NCBI RefSeq assembly: GCF_004799665.1
Contig: NZ_CP031310.1
Location: 1,542,887 to 1,606,886 of the forward strand
Reading direction: 5' to 3'
Source of the DNA: Halapricum salinum
Lineage (GTDB): Archaea > Halobacteriota > Halobacteria > Halobacteriales > Haloarculaceae
Length of the DNA: 64,000 nucleotides
The notes beneath the pieces are model-generated. The model did no database searches and was not told where the DNA came from. It saw only the letters and a program-made list of their open reading frames with translations. The position numbers were made by a program, and so were the translations under genes. The stretch's first letter is position 1. Each line of letters starts with the position of its first letter. Below, piece after piece: positions 1 to 8,927 of this stretch.

Positions 1-2
1 TC

Positions 3-911
3 GACTACTCTCGCGAGCGCGTCGAGCGCGAACTCCGGGAGCTCCCGGACGGCACCTACCGCGCCAGCGACGTGCTGGAGGGCGACGGCGTGATCGATTC
101 GGACGTCCCGATCGAGGTCACGGTCGAGATCGACGGCGCCGAACTGGACGTGGACTTCGTGGGGACGGCCCCGCAGGTCGAGGGCAACGTCAACGCACCG
201 ATAGCGGTCGCGAAGAGCGCGGTCTACTACGTCCTTCGGTGTGTGACCGATCCCGACGTGCCGCCGAATCACGGCTGCTACGAGCCGGTGACGGTTCGCG
301 CACCCGAGGGGTCGCTACTGAACCCGGATCCGCCCGCCGCAGTGGTCGGGGGCAACGTCGAGACGAGCCAGCGAGTCACCGACGTCGTCTTCGCGGCGCT
401 GGCCGAAGCTGTTCCCGAGCGCGTCCCCGCGGGCGGGCAGGGGACGATGAACAACCTCGTAATCGGCACAGATGCGTTCGCCTACTACGAGACCATCGGC
501 GGCGGCGCGGGTGCGCGCCCTGACGGCGACGGGCTCTCGGGGGTCCAGGTCGGGATGACCAACACCCTGAACACACCGGTCGAGACCCTGGAGGGGGCCT
601 ATCCGCTGCGAGTGCAGACCTACGCCATCCGCGAGGGCAGCGGCGGCGCGGGCCGCCATCGCGGCGGGAACGGACTCGTCCGGGAACTCAGGACCGAGGC
701 CGACGCGACGGTCTCGCTGTTGACCGAGCGGCGTCGCCACGCACCGAAGGGACTGGCCAGTGGCGAGGACGGACAGCCGGGCCGTAATCTGATCGACGGC
801 GAGGTCGTCGGCGCGAAGACCACCCGGGAAGTTCCTGCCGGGACGGTCGTCAGGATCGAGACGCCCGGCGGTGGCGGGCACGGACCGCCTCAAGACAACC
901 TTCAGGATTGA
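3..911 (+). CDS. Hydantoinase B/oxoprolinase family protein, C-terminal part
   Basis: The frame is open from the window edge, so the N-terminus is missing; 302 residues are visible. The segment DYSRERVERELRELPDGTYR followed by a Gly/Asp-rich stretch, then GGNVETSQRVTDVVFAAL and a terminal ETPGGGGHGPP, are typical of the C-terminal half of HyuB / acetone carboxylase alpha-type subunits. These act with an HyuA partner in ATP-dependent cyclic amide hydrolysis. HyuA would be expected upstream, outside the window. Substrate cannot be told from sequence. Confidence 0.85.
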   Translation, partial: DYSRERVERELRELPDGTYRASDVLEGDGVIDSDVPIEVTVEIDGAELDVDFVGTAPQVEGNVNAPIAVAKSAVYYVLRCVTDPDVPPNHGCYEPVTVRAPEGSLLNPDPPAAVVGGNVETSQRVTDVVFAALAEAVPERVPAGGQGTMNNLVIGTDAFAYYETIGGGAGARPDGDGLSGVQVGMTNTLNTPVETLEGAYPLRVQTYAIREGSGGAGRHRGGNGLVRELRTEADATVSLLTERRRHAPKGLASGEDGQPGRNLIDGEVVGAKTTREVPAGTVVRIETPGGGGHGPPQDNLQD

Positions 912-955
912 TCCGATGGAAAACCCTCAAATCGGGGGCCGCCGAAGCCCCGAAA

Positions 956-1888
956 GTGAATCGCAATCGCATCGTCGTCCTGGTGGTCGCGGCGGTCTGT
1001 GTCGCCGGCCTCGCGCTGGCGGCTGCGACGGTCTCGACGCCCTCTGCGGAGGATCGGTCCGGCGACGGGACTGGGTTCGGTCCGGAGACTCCTGACGATT
1101 CCGAGGACGGCCAGCTGACGGGTTCGAAGGGTGGTGGCGACCTACCCGAAATCTTCCTGTACGCGGGGGCAGTGATCTTTACTATCACGGCCTTGACGGC
1201 TCTGTATTTCCTCGCGAAGGCGCTCAACGTACGGACCGTCGTCGTGGTCGTCGTCGCGTTCGCTCTCATCCTCCTCGTCGGGATGCTCGTGCTCTCGGCG
1301 GTGCTGGATCTGTCGGCGTTCGTCGGGGATGGCAGACCCGAAGTGACACCCACACCGACGCCCGTAGACGGCGGCGGTGGTGACGGCAACGGGCGGGTCC
1401 CGACCGAGTCACCGACCCAGAACACCGACGTTCCGATCGTCTTGCTCGGGGCCTTCGGCGTCGTCGCCTTGGCGCTCGTCGCGGCGATCTATCGGTTCTC
1501 CGGGACTGATACCGACGTCGCCGTCTCGACACCTGCCGAAGAAGCCGAGTCCGAGACTGGCGATGTCCAGGCCGTCGGCGAGGCTGCGGGCCGCGCAGCC
1601 GACAAGCTCGAGGGAGACTCCGAGACGGTCGAGAACGCGATCTATCGGGCCTGGCGTGAGATGACCGCTGCACTGGAGGTCGAGAATCCGCGAACGACCA
1701 CGCCCGAGGAGTTCGCCGATGTCGCCATCGACGCCGGGATGGTTCCCGACGACGTCCGGGAACTCACCTGGCTGTTCGAGGAGGTACGCTACGGTGACGC
1801 GGGAGTGACCGACGAGCGCGAACAGCGAGCTAGCGAGGCGCTGCGCCGTATCCAGGAGACCTACGCCGGAGGTGACGACGATGTCTGA
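956..1888 (+). CDS. DUF4129-type membrane protein
   Basis: About 310 residues. An N-terminal hydrophobic helix (VLVVAAVCVAGLALAA) is followed by a linker, two adjacent membrane segments near residues 65-120, a third near residues 155-175 and a soluble C-terminal domain with YRAWREMTAALEVENPRTTT and PEEFADVAIDAGM, the pattern of DUF4129. The GTG at 956 is preferred because the frame upstream overlaps the hydantoinase gene and adds non-hydrophobic residues; a TTG at 908 is the alternative. The stop overlaps the DUF58 start by 8 bases, so translation is probably coupled. In archaea and bacteria DUF4129 proteins accompany DUF58, MoxR and transglutaminase genes; the molecular role is unknown. Confidence 0.8.
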   Translation: MNRNRIVVLVVAAVCVAGLALAAATVSTPSAEDRSGDGTGFGPETPDDSEDGQLTGSKGGGDLPEIFLYAGAVIFTITALTALYFLAKALNVRTVVVVVVAFALILLVGMLVLSAVLDLSAFVGDGRPEVTPTPTPVDGGGGDGNGRVPTESPTQNTDVPIVLLGAFGVVALALVAAIYRFSGTDTDVAVSTPAEEAESETGDVQAVGEAAGRAADKLEGDSETVENAIYRAWREMTAALEVENPRTTTPEEFADVAIDAGMVPDDVRELTWLFEEVRYGDAGVTDEREQRASEALRRIQETYAGGDDDV

Positions 1889-3899
1889 TGGTGAGATGAC
1901 CGACCGACAGAGCGACGACGGACCGGCCGACGCCGCCGGCAAGGCACGCGTCCCGCTGCCGGACGAACAGCGGGACCGGACGCTTTCCAGTGCCGCGCTC
2001 GTCACGCTCGCGATCGCGGTCGTGCTGGTCGGGATCGCAGCCGTCTTCATCGCCGTCCCTGGACTCTCTCCGACGCTCGATCTCACGTTCGTTATCGAAC
2101 TGTTGATGGCGCTGTTCGCGCTCGGCGCGGCGCTCACGTTCACGGTTCGATACCTTCGTGGCGAGCACGACCAGCTCGATCCGCCGCTGGTCGAGTATCG
2201 GTCGACGATCTCCGTCCCGGGAGAGTCCCTCGACGCCGATCTCGTCGGTGCCAGAGCCGACAGCTCCGCCGGGCTCTACAGACAGCTCAAGGACGTCCGC
2301 GAGCGCCTCGAAGACCTCCTCGAACGGGCGCTCGCCCAGACCGGGGCCGCGGCCGAGGAAGCCCAGGAGACGATCCAGTCGGGCGGGTGGACCGACGACC
2401 GGATCGCCGCCAGCTTCTTCACCTCGGGTCAGCCGTTCTCGGCCGTCGAACGGGCGCGCTTGCGTGCCTCTCGGGTCCGGGTGCGCGAGGTCCAGGCTCG
2501 CCACGCGATCGCCGCTATTGCCGATCGTCTCTCGGTCACCGACCGCGAGTGGACCGACCCCGACGACCGCGGTGACATCTCGGCTATCGAGGAGGGCTGG
2601 GTCGGTCGCTTCGAGGACGTCGAGTTTCGAGACCGAGAGACCAATCGGTGGCGACTCGTCGGTGCGCTGACGCTGACTGCGGTCGGTCTGGGTGTCCTCT
2701 TGCGGGCGCCGTCGCTCGTACTTGCGGCCGTTCCCGGAACTGGCCTGATCGCGTATCGATACCTCGGCTCGACGCCCGCACCGGCGCTCGTCGTCGAGCG
2801 GGCCGTCGACGAGGACGACCCCAACCCCGGCGAGGAGGTCCGAGTGACGGTGACCGTGACCAACGCTGGCGACGGGATGGCCTTCGATCTGCGACTGCTC
2901 GACGGCGTGCCGCCCAGCCTGGGCGTCGTCGATGGGTCGCCACGCCACGGGACGACCCTCCAGCCCGGCGCTTCGACCCGCTTTGCGTACGTCGTCGAGG
3001 CCGACCGCGGCGAGCACCGCTTCGAGTCGCCGCTGGTCGTGGCCCGCGATCCCAGCGGCGGGATCGAGCGGACCGCGACTGTCGACGCCGAGGGCGAACA
3101 GTTCATCCGGTGTGAGCCTCGCCCGACCCAGGAGCTGTCTGTTCCGGTTCGGACCCAGACGTCCCGAGACGTCGGTCGCGTCGTCACTGACAGCGGTGGC
3201 AGTGGCCTGGAGTTTCACTCCGTGCGGGAGTATCGCAGCGGTGATCCGATGAAGCGGATCGACTGGAACCGGGCGGCCCGCGGCGGCGGGATGGCGACCC
3301 TGCAGTTCCGCGAGGAACACGCCGCGACGGTCGTGTTGCTGATCGACGCCCGCGACGAGGCGTTCGTCGCCCCCGATCGAAGCTCGTCGAGCGCGCTCGA
3401 GCGCAGCCTCGGGGCCGTCGCGGAGGTCTTCCTCAGTCGCCTCGACAGCGACGACCGCGTCGGGCTGGCGGCGCTGGCGGCCGACGACTGCTGGCTCGCG
3501 CCCGGTGCTGGCCACGGCCACTGGCCGCTGGCTCGCCGGCTGTTGACGACCGACAGCGCCTTCACCGAGACCGGCGGTGACAAGCGCTTCTATCCGATCG
3601 TGGCCATGCGTCGCCTGCGGAAGAAGCTCCCGAAGAACGCCCAGCTCGTGTTGTTCTCGCCGCTGTGTGACGACACGGCCGTCTGGATGGCGCGCCGACT
3701 CCACGCCTACGGGTATCCGATGACGGTCGTCAGCCCCGATCCGACCACGACCGTCTCGCCGGGGCGGACGACTGCGCACATGGAACGCCAACTCCGACTG
3801 TCACGGCTCCGACGAGCCGATGTCCGCGTGATCGACTGGGAGTTCGACGAACCGCTTGAGGCTGCCACGACTCGCGCCACTCGGCGGTGGTCGCGATGA
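1881..3899 (+). CDS. DUF58 domain membrane protein
   Basis: About 672 residues. Two membrane segments lie near residues 35-90, a further pair near 255-295, then an Ig-like/DUF11-type stretch (VTVTVTNAGDGMAFDLRLLD), and the DUF58 signature near residues 450-475 (EYRSGDPMKRIDWNRAAR) followed by a vWA-like beta strand, VVLLIDARDE. DUF58 proteins are partners of MoxR AAA+ ATPases, thought to act in assembly or metal-loading of cell-surface or periplasmic complexes. ATG 1881 is chosen over the GTG at 1872 because of the usual 8-base overlap with the upstream stop. Confidence 0.85.
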   Translation: MSDGEMTDRQSDDGPADAAGKARVPLPDEQRDRTLSSAALVTLAIAVVLVGIAAVFIAVPGLSPTLDLTFVIELLMALFALGAALTFTVRYLRGEHDQLDPPLVEYRSTISVPGESLDADLVGARADSSAGLYRQLKDVRERLEDLLERALAQTGAAAEEAQETIQSGGWTDDRIAASFFTSGQPFSAVERARLRASRVRVREVQARHAIAAIADRLSVTDREWTDPDDRGDISAIEEGWVGRFEDVEFRDRETNRWRLVGALTLTAVGLGVLLRAPSLVLAAVPGTGLIAYRYLGSTPAPALVVERAVDEDDPNPGEEVRVTVTVTNAGDGMAFDLRLLDGVPPSLGVVDGSPRHGTTLQPGASTRFAYVVEADRGEHRFESPLVVARDPSGGIERTATVDAEGEQFIRCEPRPTQELSVPVRTQTSRDVGRVVTDSGGSGLEFHSVREYRSGDPMKRIDWNRAARGGGMATLQFREEHAATVVLLIDARDEAFVAPDRSSSSALERSLGAVAEVFLSRLDSDDRVGLAALAADDCWLAPGAGHGHWPLARRLLTTDSAFTETGGDKRFYPIVAMRRLRKKLPKNAQLVLFSPLCDDTAVWMARRLHAYGYPMTVVSPDPTTTVSPGRTTAHMERQLRLSRLRRADVRVIDWEFDEPLEAATTRATRRWSR

Positions 3900-4378
3900 G
3901 CGTCGAGCGCAGCCCGTCCCGGCAGGGACTGGCGCTGACCGGTGCGACGGCACTTCTGGCGGCGGTCGCCGCGAGTCTCGGTGGCGGAATCGTCGCGTTA
4001 CTCGGGGTACCGCTGGCACTGTTCGGAGTTCGTCGCACGTCGCGGCTCGTCCTCGCCGGCGGGGTGTTCGCGCTGTTCGCCGGCGTCGTTCTCGCCGGCG
4101 TGGCCGAGGCCGATCCAGGACTCGTCCTGCTCGCGATGGTCGGGACGGTGCTGTGCTGGGACGTCGGCGAGAACGCCATCTCGCTGGCCGAGCAGTTGCG
4201 ATCGAGCGCTGGCGGGCGTGTCGAGGCCGTCCACGCCGCGGCGAGCACGCTGCTGGCCGGTGGCGTCGCCGTCGGCGGCTACAGTATCTTTCTGCTATCG
4301 AGCGGCGGCCAGCCGGGCGTCGCGCTGTCGCTGCTCGTGCTGGGGACGGTGCTGGTGTTGCTCGTGCTCGGTGATTGA
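3896..4378 (+). CDS. Small four-helix membrane protein (DUF7519-like)
   Basis: 160 residues, almost entirely hydrophobic: helices ATALLAAVAASLGGGIVALL, LVLAGGVFALFAGVVLAGV and two more C-terminal ones, with a soluble loop LAEQLRSSAGGRVEAVHAAA. The ATG overlaps the stop of the DUF58 gene (ATGA). Haloarchaeal DUF4129-DUF58 operons commonly end with such a protein, which I recall as DUF7519. No catalytic motif is visible. Confidence 0.7.
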   Translation: MSVERSPSRQGLALTGATALLAAVAASLGGGIVALLGVPLALFGVRRTSRLVLAGGVFALFAGVVLAGVAEADPGLVLLAMVGTVLCWDVGENAISLAEQLRSSAGGRVEAVHAAASTLLAGGVAVGGYSIFLLSSGGQPGVALSLLVLGTVLVLLVLGD

Positions 4379-4383
4379 ACGGC

Positions 4384-4402
4384 GGCAAGCTGGAAAGAAA
4401 AA
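4384..4402 (-). terminator. T-rich terminator after moxR
   Basis: Directly after the moxR stop, read on the minus strand, the sequence is AATTTTTCTTTCC. Archaeal transcription commonly ends at such U-tracts. It lies between two convergent genes and may help separate them. Confidence 0.45.
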
Positions 4403-5350
4403 TTAGACCGTCGGCACTTCGACGCTGCCGAGGACGTCGCTGACGACCGACGATTTCTGGATGTCTTCGACGCGGGCGTCGGGCGTGAGCACGAGCCGGT
4501 GGGCCATCCCGGGCTGGGCGACGCGTTTGACGTCGTCGGGCGTGACGAACTCCCGACCGACGATAGTCGCGCGGGCGCGGGCCATCTCGAACAGGCGCTG
4601 GGTCCCGCGCGGCGACACCCCCACTTCGACGTGACGGTGTTGGCGGGTCTGCCGGCAGAGTCGCGCGATGTATTCGAGGACGTCCTCCTCGACGGTGATC
4701 GACTCCGGAGTCGTCCGGAGGGCCCGAACGGCCTCGGAGTCGAGTACTTTCTCGACGGAGGGGCTCTGTTCGGTTCGGCCGGCACGGCGTCGCAGGAGTT
4801 CGAACTCGCCTTCTTCGTCGGGGTAGCCCATCGCGGTCTTGATGGCGAAGCGGTCGACCTGCGCTTCGGGTAACTCGAAGGTGCCCTCCATCTCGACGGG
4901 GTTCTGGGTCGCGATGACGAAGAACGGATCGGGCAGTTCGTGGGTGTCGCCGTCGACGGTGACTTGCTCTTCTTCCATCGCTTCGAGCAGGGCCGACTGG
5001 GTCTTGGGCGGGGCGCGGTTGATCTCGTCTGCGAGGACGACGTTGGCGAAGATCGGGCCTTTCGAGAACTCGAAGGTTCGATCCTTCTCGTTGAAGATGT
5101 GGGTGCCGGTCACGTCCGCCGGGAGGAGGTCGGGCGTGAACTGGATTCGGGAAAACGACAGGCCAAGGGACTTTGCGAACATCCGTGCAGTCAGGGTCTT
5201 GCCCGTGCCGGGCACGTCTTCGAGCAGGACGTGGCCCCGGCCGACGACCCCGAGGAGGACGGTTTCGAGGAACTCTCGGTCGGTGATGACTGCGCCTTCG
5301 ATCTCACTGAGCAGGGATTCACAGGCGGAACTCGCTTCGTCGACGTCCAT
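4403..5350 (-). CDS. MoxR family AAA+ ATPase
   Basis: 315 residues, normal for the family. Walker A GTGKT at residues 48-52, Walker B and sensor region ADEINRAPPKTQSALLEAM, and the MoxR signature ATQNPVEMEGTFELPEAQ. These ATPases act with DUF58/vWA proteins as chaperones. The start is the ATG giving MDVDEASSAC; extension upstream gives residues unlike the family. Unusually, the gene converges on the DUF4129-DUF58 operon instead of being part of it, so its transcription is independent. Confidence 0.92.
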   Translation of the reverse strand: MDVDEASSACESLLSEIEGAVITDREFLETVLLGVVGRGHVLLEDVPGTGKTLTARMFAKSLGLSFSRIQFTPDLLPADVTGTHIFNEKDRTFEFSKGPIFANVVLADEINRAPPKTQSALLEAMEEEQVTVDGDTHELPDPFFVIATQNPVEMEGTFELPEAQVDRFAIKTAMGYPDEEGEFELLRRRAGRTEQSPSVEKVLDSEAVRALRTTPESITVEEDVLEYIARLCRQTRQHRHVEVGVSPRGTQRLFEMARARATIVGREFVTPDDVKRVAQPGMAHRLVLTPDARVEDIQKSSVVSDVLGSVEVPTV

Positions 5351-5464
5351 ACTCCGGGCTGTTTCAGTGCCGTGACTTAGGTGTGTCGGGATCGAATGAG
5401 AGGTATTGCCAGCCCCGTCCCGGATCGAAACGGATAAAGTCGGCTCGCAGGTAGATGGGGATGA

Positions 5465-5549
5465 GCCAGAGTAGCCTAGCCCGGCCAAGGCGGTTGCTTC
5501 GAGAGCAACTGTCCGTCAGGACTCAGGAGTTCAAATCTCCTCTCTGGCG
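5465..5549 (+). tRNA. tRNA-Ser(CGA)
   Basis: Acceptor GCCAGAG (5465-5471) pairs with CTCTGGC (5542-5548), discriminator G at 5549. The anticodon stem GTTGC/GCAAC encloses TTCGAGA, with anticodon CGA at 5500-5502. The long variable arm TGTCCGTCAGGACT marks a class II tRNA. The T stem AGGAG/CTCCT encloses TTCAAAT. CCA is not encoded. A 23-base copy of its 3' end recurs at 5674-5696. Confidence 0.95.
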
Positions 5550-5606
5550 CTTCTGTCGACGCCACACGAAGAGCGAAGCGAGTCGTCGGCGTCGACGAAC
5601 GACAGC

Positions 5607-5696
5607 GGAGATTTGAGCAGGCGAGTCGCAGCCCGGACCGACGCGAAGCGTCGTACGCCCGGAACGCCTCGACGAGTTCAAATCTCCTCTCTGGCG
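5607..5696. repeat. Palindromic element built on tRNA-Ser 3' end
   Basis: The right side (5674-5696) repeats the last 23 bases of tRNA-Ser exactly. The left side, GGAGATTTGAGC at 5607-5618, is the inverted complement of the T-arm part (TTCAAATCTCC). Between them is a GC-rich imperfect hairpin with GACGCGAAGCGTC at its centre. The sequence after each tRNA end is also alike: CCACACGAAGAG occurs just downstream of both. The architecture matches the elements beside tRNA-Tyr at 13.6-13.9 kb. Confidence 0.75.
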
Positions 5697-5747
5697 TTTT
5701 CCACGACCACACGAAGAGTGGAACCGCCGTCGATCGTTCGGCGTCCC

Positions 5748-7604
5748 TCAGGTCAGGAAGAACAACAGGACGCTGACCGCAAGGACGGCCACGATGAACG
5801 CGCCGGCCAGAGCACCGCCGAGCGAGACGACGGCGTTGGCGGTCGAGGCGAGCGTCTCGGTGCGGTCGTTGCCGAAGACGGTCACTTCGGCTCGCTCGGT
5901 GGCCATGCCTGCCTCGACGGGTTCGAGGTCGGCGCGTGCGTCGTCGACGAGCTCGTCGATCATCGCCAGGAGGTCGTCTTCGGGAATCTCGTCGCCGACC
6001 TGATTTTCCGCTTCCATGGTGTTGACCACGTGCGTATCGGAAGTCAGGACTTCGACGAGGTCGGCCCCGCCGACGTCCTCGACGATCCGCTCTCGGAGGC
6101 CGGGCTCCATGTTGTTGCCGTCGACGAGGACGTAGGCGGTGGTGTGATCGTCGACGTCGAGGAGGGCGACCCGGATCCCCAGGGGACCGATTCCTTCCTC
6201 GGGTTTCCAGGAGGTGGGATCGTGGGCCGTTCCGAGCGCGAGGTCGGATCGGGGAGCGTCGGCGAGTCGCTCGCTGAGTTCGCGTGCTCCCTCGATGAGG
6301 TCGAACGAGCGCTGGCTGCCGGGCGTGACGTGGCCCAGGTCCGGTCCGGTGAGGCCGTTGTTGCAGTTGTGCGCGTCCGCGAGCAGGACGTCCTCGATGT
6401 GGCCGTTGCGAGCCTCTGCGATCGCCGAGAGGCCGACGCCGTACTCGACGTCGTCGGCGTAGCCCGGCGAGAAGGTGGCGACCGCCAGCGCGTTGCAGTC
6501 GAAGGCATGGCCGGTCAGCGTCGCCTCGCCGGATTCGACGCGGTGGCCGCGGGTCGCGCTCGCGGTGTAGTCGATCCGCTCGTGGGCGCGGTCGGCGGCG
6601 TCGACGATCCGGCCGACCTCGCGTTCGGTGACGAGGTTGAAGTCGTGGCCGGCGGTGGCGTGCGGCGGGAACGCCAGCCCTTCCGAGTGGCTGGCGATGC
6701 GCTCGGGGAGGTTGCCGCCGCCGATGTCACCCATCGGCCCGGGGTGGATCATCGGGAGGACGAACCGAGCCTTTTCGTCGCCAGCGTTGGCGTCACGGAA
6801 CGAGAGGACCGTGACGGGGACGACGGCGTCCTCGCCAATCTCCTCGAAGAAGTCCTCCAGTTCGCGCGTGCCTTCGGCGACGTGGCCGATGAAGCCCTGG
6901 ATGAAATCGAGAACGCTGACGCCGAGACTGCGCTGCCAGGGGCGGTCGATGACGACTAAAAATAGCCAGACGGCTCCGGCGTAGAGGGCGCACATGCCGC
7001 CGAGTAGGAGGAAGTCTTCCGGTGCGAAGCTCATCGGGAGGTTCGCGTGGTCAGCCCGCGAGAAGAGCCGGTCGACGAGCGCGCCGCCGAACTGGTAGTA
7101 GCGGAGGGTTCCGGTGTAGACGAACAGCAGCGCCGCGCCGGCAACGGTCTGGATGCTCGCGGGGATGGCCGCGACGGCCAATCTGTGTCGGGAGACCGCC
7201 ATCACGATCAGGAGTCGAAAGGCGAAGATCGACGCCAGCGCGACCAGCAGTGCGTCGAAGACGAACGGCTGTTCGAGCGGCGTGACGAGGACGGCTGTCG
7301 CTGCGGCCGTCAGGATTCCGATGACGACGAGTTCGCAGGTCAGCGCCAGCAGCGACGAGCGATTGTAAGTGAGTTGCCCGCCGAGTCGCTGGTCGAAGAT
7401 CGGGGTCAGGAGACTCGCAGCGACGGTGGGAACCCCGACGAAGAACACGCCCTGCCAGGCGTCGTCCAGCACGAACGCCGAGTCGAAGGCGGCGACGCCG
7501 CTGACGGCCGCGATCAGGAGTGCGAACGCGAGCGTCGTGTACCACCGCGGAGCCCTGAAGACGAACCGCGACAGCGCCGCCAGGTCGCCCTGCGTAGCTG
7601 TCAT
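5748..7604 (-). CDS. DUF2070 family membrane protein
   Basis: 618 residues. Seven or so hydrophobic helices occupy roughly residues 25-230 and a last helix closes the protein (GGALAGAFIVAVLAVSVLLF). The large central domain contains HPGPMGDIGGGNLPERI, ATAGHDFNLVTEREV and LADAHNCNNGLTGPDLG, as in archaeal DUF2070 proteins. The His/Asp/Asn-rich motifs resemble a metal-dependent hydrolase-like core, but no activity is established. Single gene, transcribed away from guaAA's end. Confidence 0.85.
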   Translation of the reverse strand: MTATQGDLAALSRFVFRAPRWYTTLAFALLIAAVSGVAAFDSAFVLDDAWQGVFFVGVPTVAASLLTPIFDQRLGGQLTYNRSSLLALTCELVVIGILTAAATAVLVTPLEQPFVFDALLVALASIFAFRLLIVMAVSRHRLAVAAIPASIQTVAGAALLFVYTGTLRYYQFGGALVDRLFSRADHANLPMSFAPEDFLLLGGMCALYAGAVWLFLVVIDRPWQRSLGVSVLDFIQGFIGHVAEGTRELEDFFEEIGEDAVVPVTVLSFRDANAGDEKARFVLPMIHPGPMGDIGGGNLPERIASHSEGLAFPPHATAGHDFNLVTEREVGRIVDAADRAHERIDYTASATRGHRVESGEATLTGHAFDCNALAVATFSPGYADDVEYGVGLSAIAEARNGHIEDVLLADAHNCNNGLTGPDLGHVTPGSQRSFDLIEGARELSERLADAPRSDLALGTAHDPTSWKPEEGIGPLGIRVALLDVDDHTTAYVLVDGNNMEPGLRERIVEDVGGADLVEVLTSDTHVVNTMEAENQVGDEIPEDDLLAMIDELVDDARADLEPVEAGMATERAEVTVFGNDRTETLASTANAVVSLGGALAGAFIVAVLAVSVLLFFLT

Positions 7605-7679
7605 CGCTCTATCAACGCCCGCGAGACGGGATAAAACTACAGTATCTCCTCTTGATCGATATACAGATCCGTACTGGGT

Positions 7680-8252
7680 CTACTGCTCGGCCATAGCCGC
7701 CTTCTCTTCACAGATCGCGATGAAGTTCTCGAAGACTTCCTCGCCGCGCTCGGTGTGGGCGACCTCGGGGTGCCACTGGACACCGTAGAGGCCGTCCTCG
7801 ACGTTCGACATCGCTTCGACGCCACAGACGTCGCTTTTGGCCGTGCGTTCGAAGCCCTCGGGGACCTCCTTGACCTCGTCGGCGTGGCTGGCCCACACCC
7901 GCGTCTCGGGTGCGAGCGATCCCACGAGCGGATCCTCGTCGTCGAGGATCTCGACGGTGACGTCGGCGTAGCCGCCGTACTCGCCGCCACCGACCCGGCC
8001 GCCGCGTTCGTCGGCGATGATCTGCATGCCGAGACAGATGCCGAAGACGGGGATATCGAGATCGAGGTACTCCGGGCAGTTGCCGATGCGGTCGATGTCC
8101 GGTCCGCCGGAGAGGACCAGCCCGTCGGCGTCGATCTCTTCGGGTGGCGTGTCGTTGTCGATCAGCTCGACGTCCACGCCCATGTCGCGGAGCGCGCGTT
8201 GCTCCAGATGGGTGAACTGGCCGTGGTTGTCGATGACGTCGATGTGAGTCAT
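7680..8252 (-). CDS. guaAA: GMP synthase glutaminase subunit
   Basis: 190 residues, a class I glutamine amidotransferase domain alone. The catalytic Cys is in FGICLGMQII, and the His/Glu pair in VQWHPEVAH. It supplies ammonia to the separate PPase subunit, encoded here at 43690-44607, to make GMP from XMP. Start ATG gives MTHIDVIDNHGQF, typical of the archaeal subunit; the open frame upstream is not conserved-looking. Archaea encode the two halves separately, and here they are 35 kb apart. Confidence 0.95.
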   Translation of the reverse strand: MTHIDVIDNHGQFTHLEQRALRDMGVDVELIDNDTPPEEIDADGLVLSGGPDIDRIGNCPEYLDLDIPVFGICLGMQIIADERGGRVGGGEYGGYADVTVEILDDEDPLVGSLAPETRVWASHADEVKEVPEGFERTAKSDVCGVEAMSNVEDGLYGVQWHPEVAHTERGEEVFENFIAICEEKAAMAEQ

Positions 8253-8369
8253 TGGAGGGGGATAGACGGCTTGGAGATAAATATTCGTGGAAATAGGCCG
8301 GCGAGATGCTGGATCGCTGGTGAGCGTGACTGGAAAAGACAAAGTGTGCGTGTCGTGCAGAACTACGTA

Positions 8370-8909
8370 ATGAACGAAGGAACGCGGGTCTTCGACGGCG
8401 ACGACGCCGACCCCGACGAGGCAGTGGTCGTCTGGCGACCCGAGGGGACGACGATCGCCGACTGGGAGTACGAGGCCGACGGCGAGACCTACACGACAGC
8501 CGAATCGAACCCCGACTACGACCCCGACGAGCAACTGGTGCTGCTCAGTTTCGTGGACGATCTGGACGAGCACTGGGGTGCGTGGACGGCCCACGATCCC
8601 GACGAGCTATACGAGGGCGTTCAGGAGCACGACGTTCCCCACTACGGCTTCCCGGAGGGGCGACTCGTCGAGGCCGACACCGACGAGGGGGACGTGGACG
8701 GGGACGACGCGGTCGAGGTCCCCGCCGAGTTCGAGACCATCCGTGAACGCCTCGAAGAGAACGGCTTTACCGTCGAGGTCGACGAGGAGGCGGCCGAACT
8801 CTACGTCGAGAAGTACGGCACGGAGTACGTCGTCGCCGCCGACGGCACTGTCACCGGTGACGAGGGACTCAGGAATCGCGTGACGAGTATCGTCAATCGC
8901 TATCTCTAG
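8370..8909 (+). CDS. Conserved acidic hypothetical protein
   Basis: 179 residues, very rich in Asp and Glu. The N-terminal half contains WRPEGTTIADWEYEADGETY and VLLSFVDDLDEHWGAWTAHD, and the C-terminal part EFETIRERLEENGFTVEVDE. No membrane segment, signal or catalytic motif is seen. It looks like a soluble haloarchaeal protein of unknown function. Transcribed divergently from guaAA; ATG 8370 is the first reasonable start. Confidence 0.75.
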   Translation: MNEGTRVFDGDDADPDEAVVVWRPEGTTIADWEYEADGETYTTAESNPDYDPDEQLVLLSFVDDLDEHWGAWTAHDPDELYEGVQEHDVPHYGFPEGRLVEADTDEGDVDGDDAVEVPAEFETIRERLEENGFTVEVDEEAAELYVEKYGTEYVVAADGTVTGDEGLRNRVTSIVNRYL

Positions 8910-8927
8910 GTCGCTCGGCCGCGCCGG

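Noticed and set aside
1830-3791. 653-residue frame opposite the DUF58 gene
   Set aside because: Antisense shadow of a gene with clear DUF58 motifs; its Arg/Asp-rich composition is typical of GC-rich antisense frames.
5550-5700. A second tRNA-Ser gene or split tRNA
   Set aside because: Only the T-arm and acceptor end are present; no D-arm or anticodon arm.
8253-8594. Upstream extension of the GMP synthase glutaminase subunit
   Set aside because: The extra residues are not family-like and overlap the divergent gene; MTHIDVIDNHG is the normal start.
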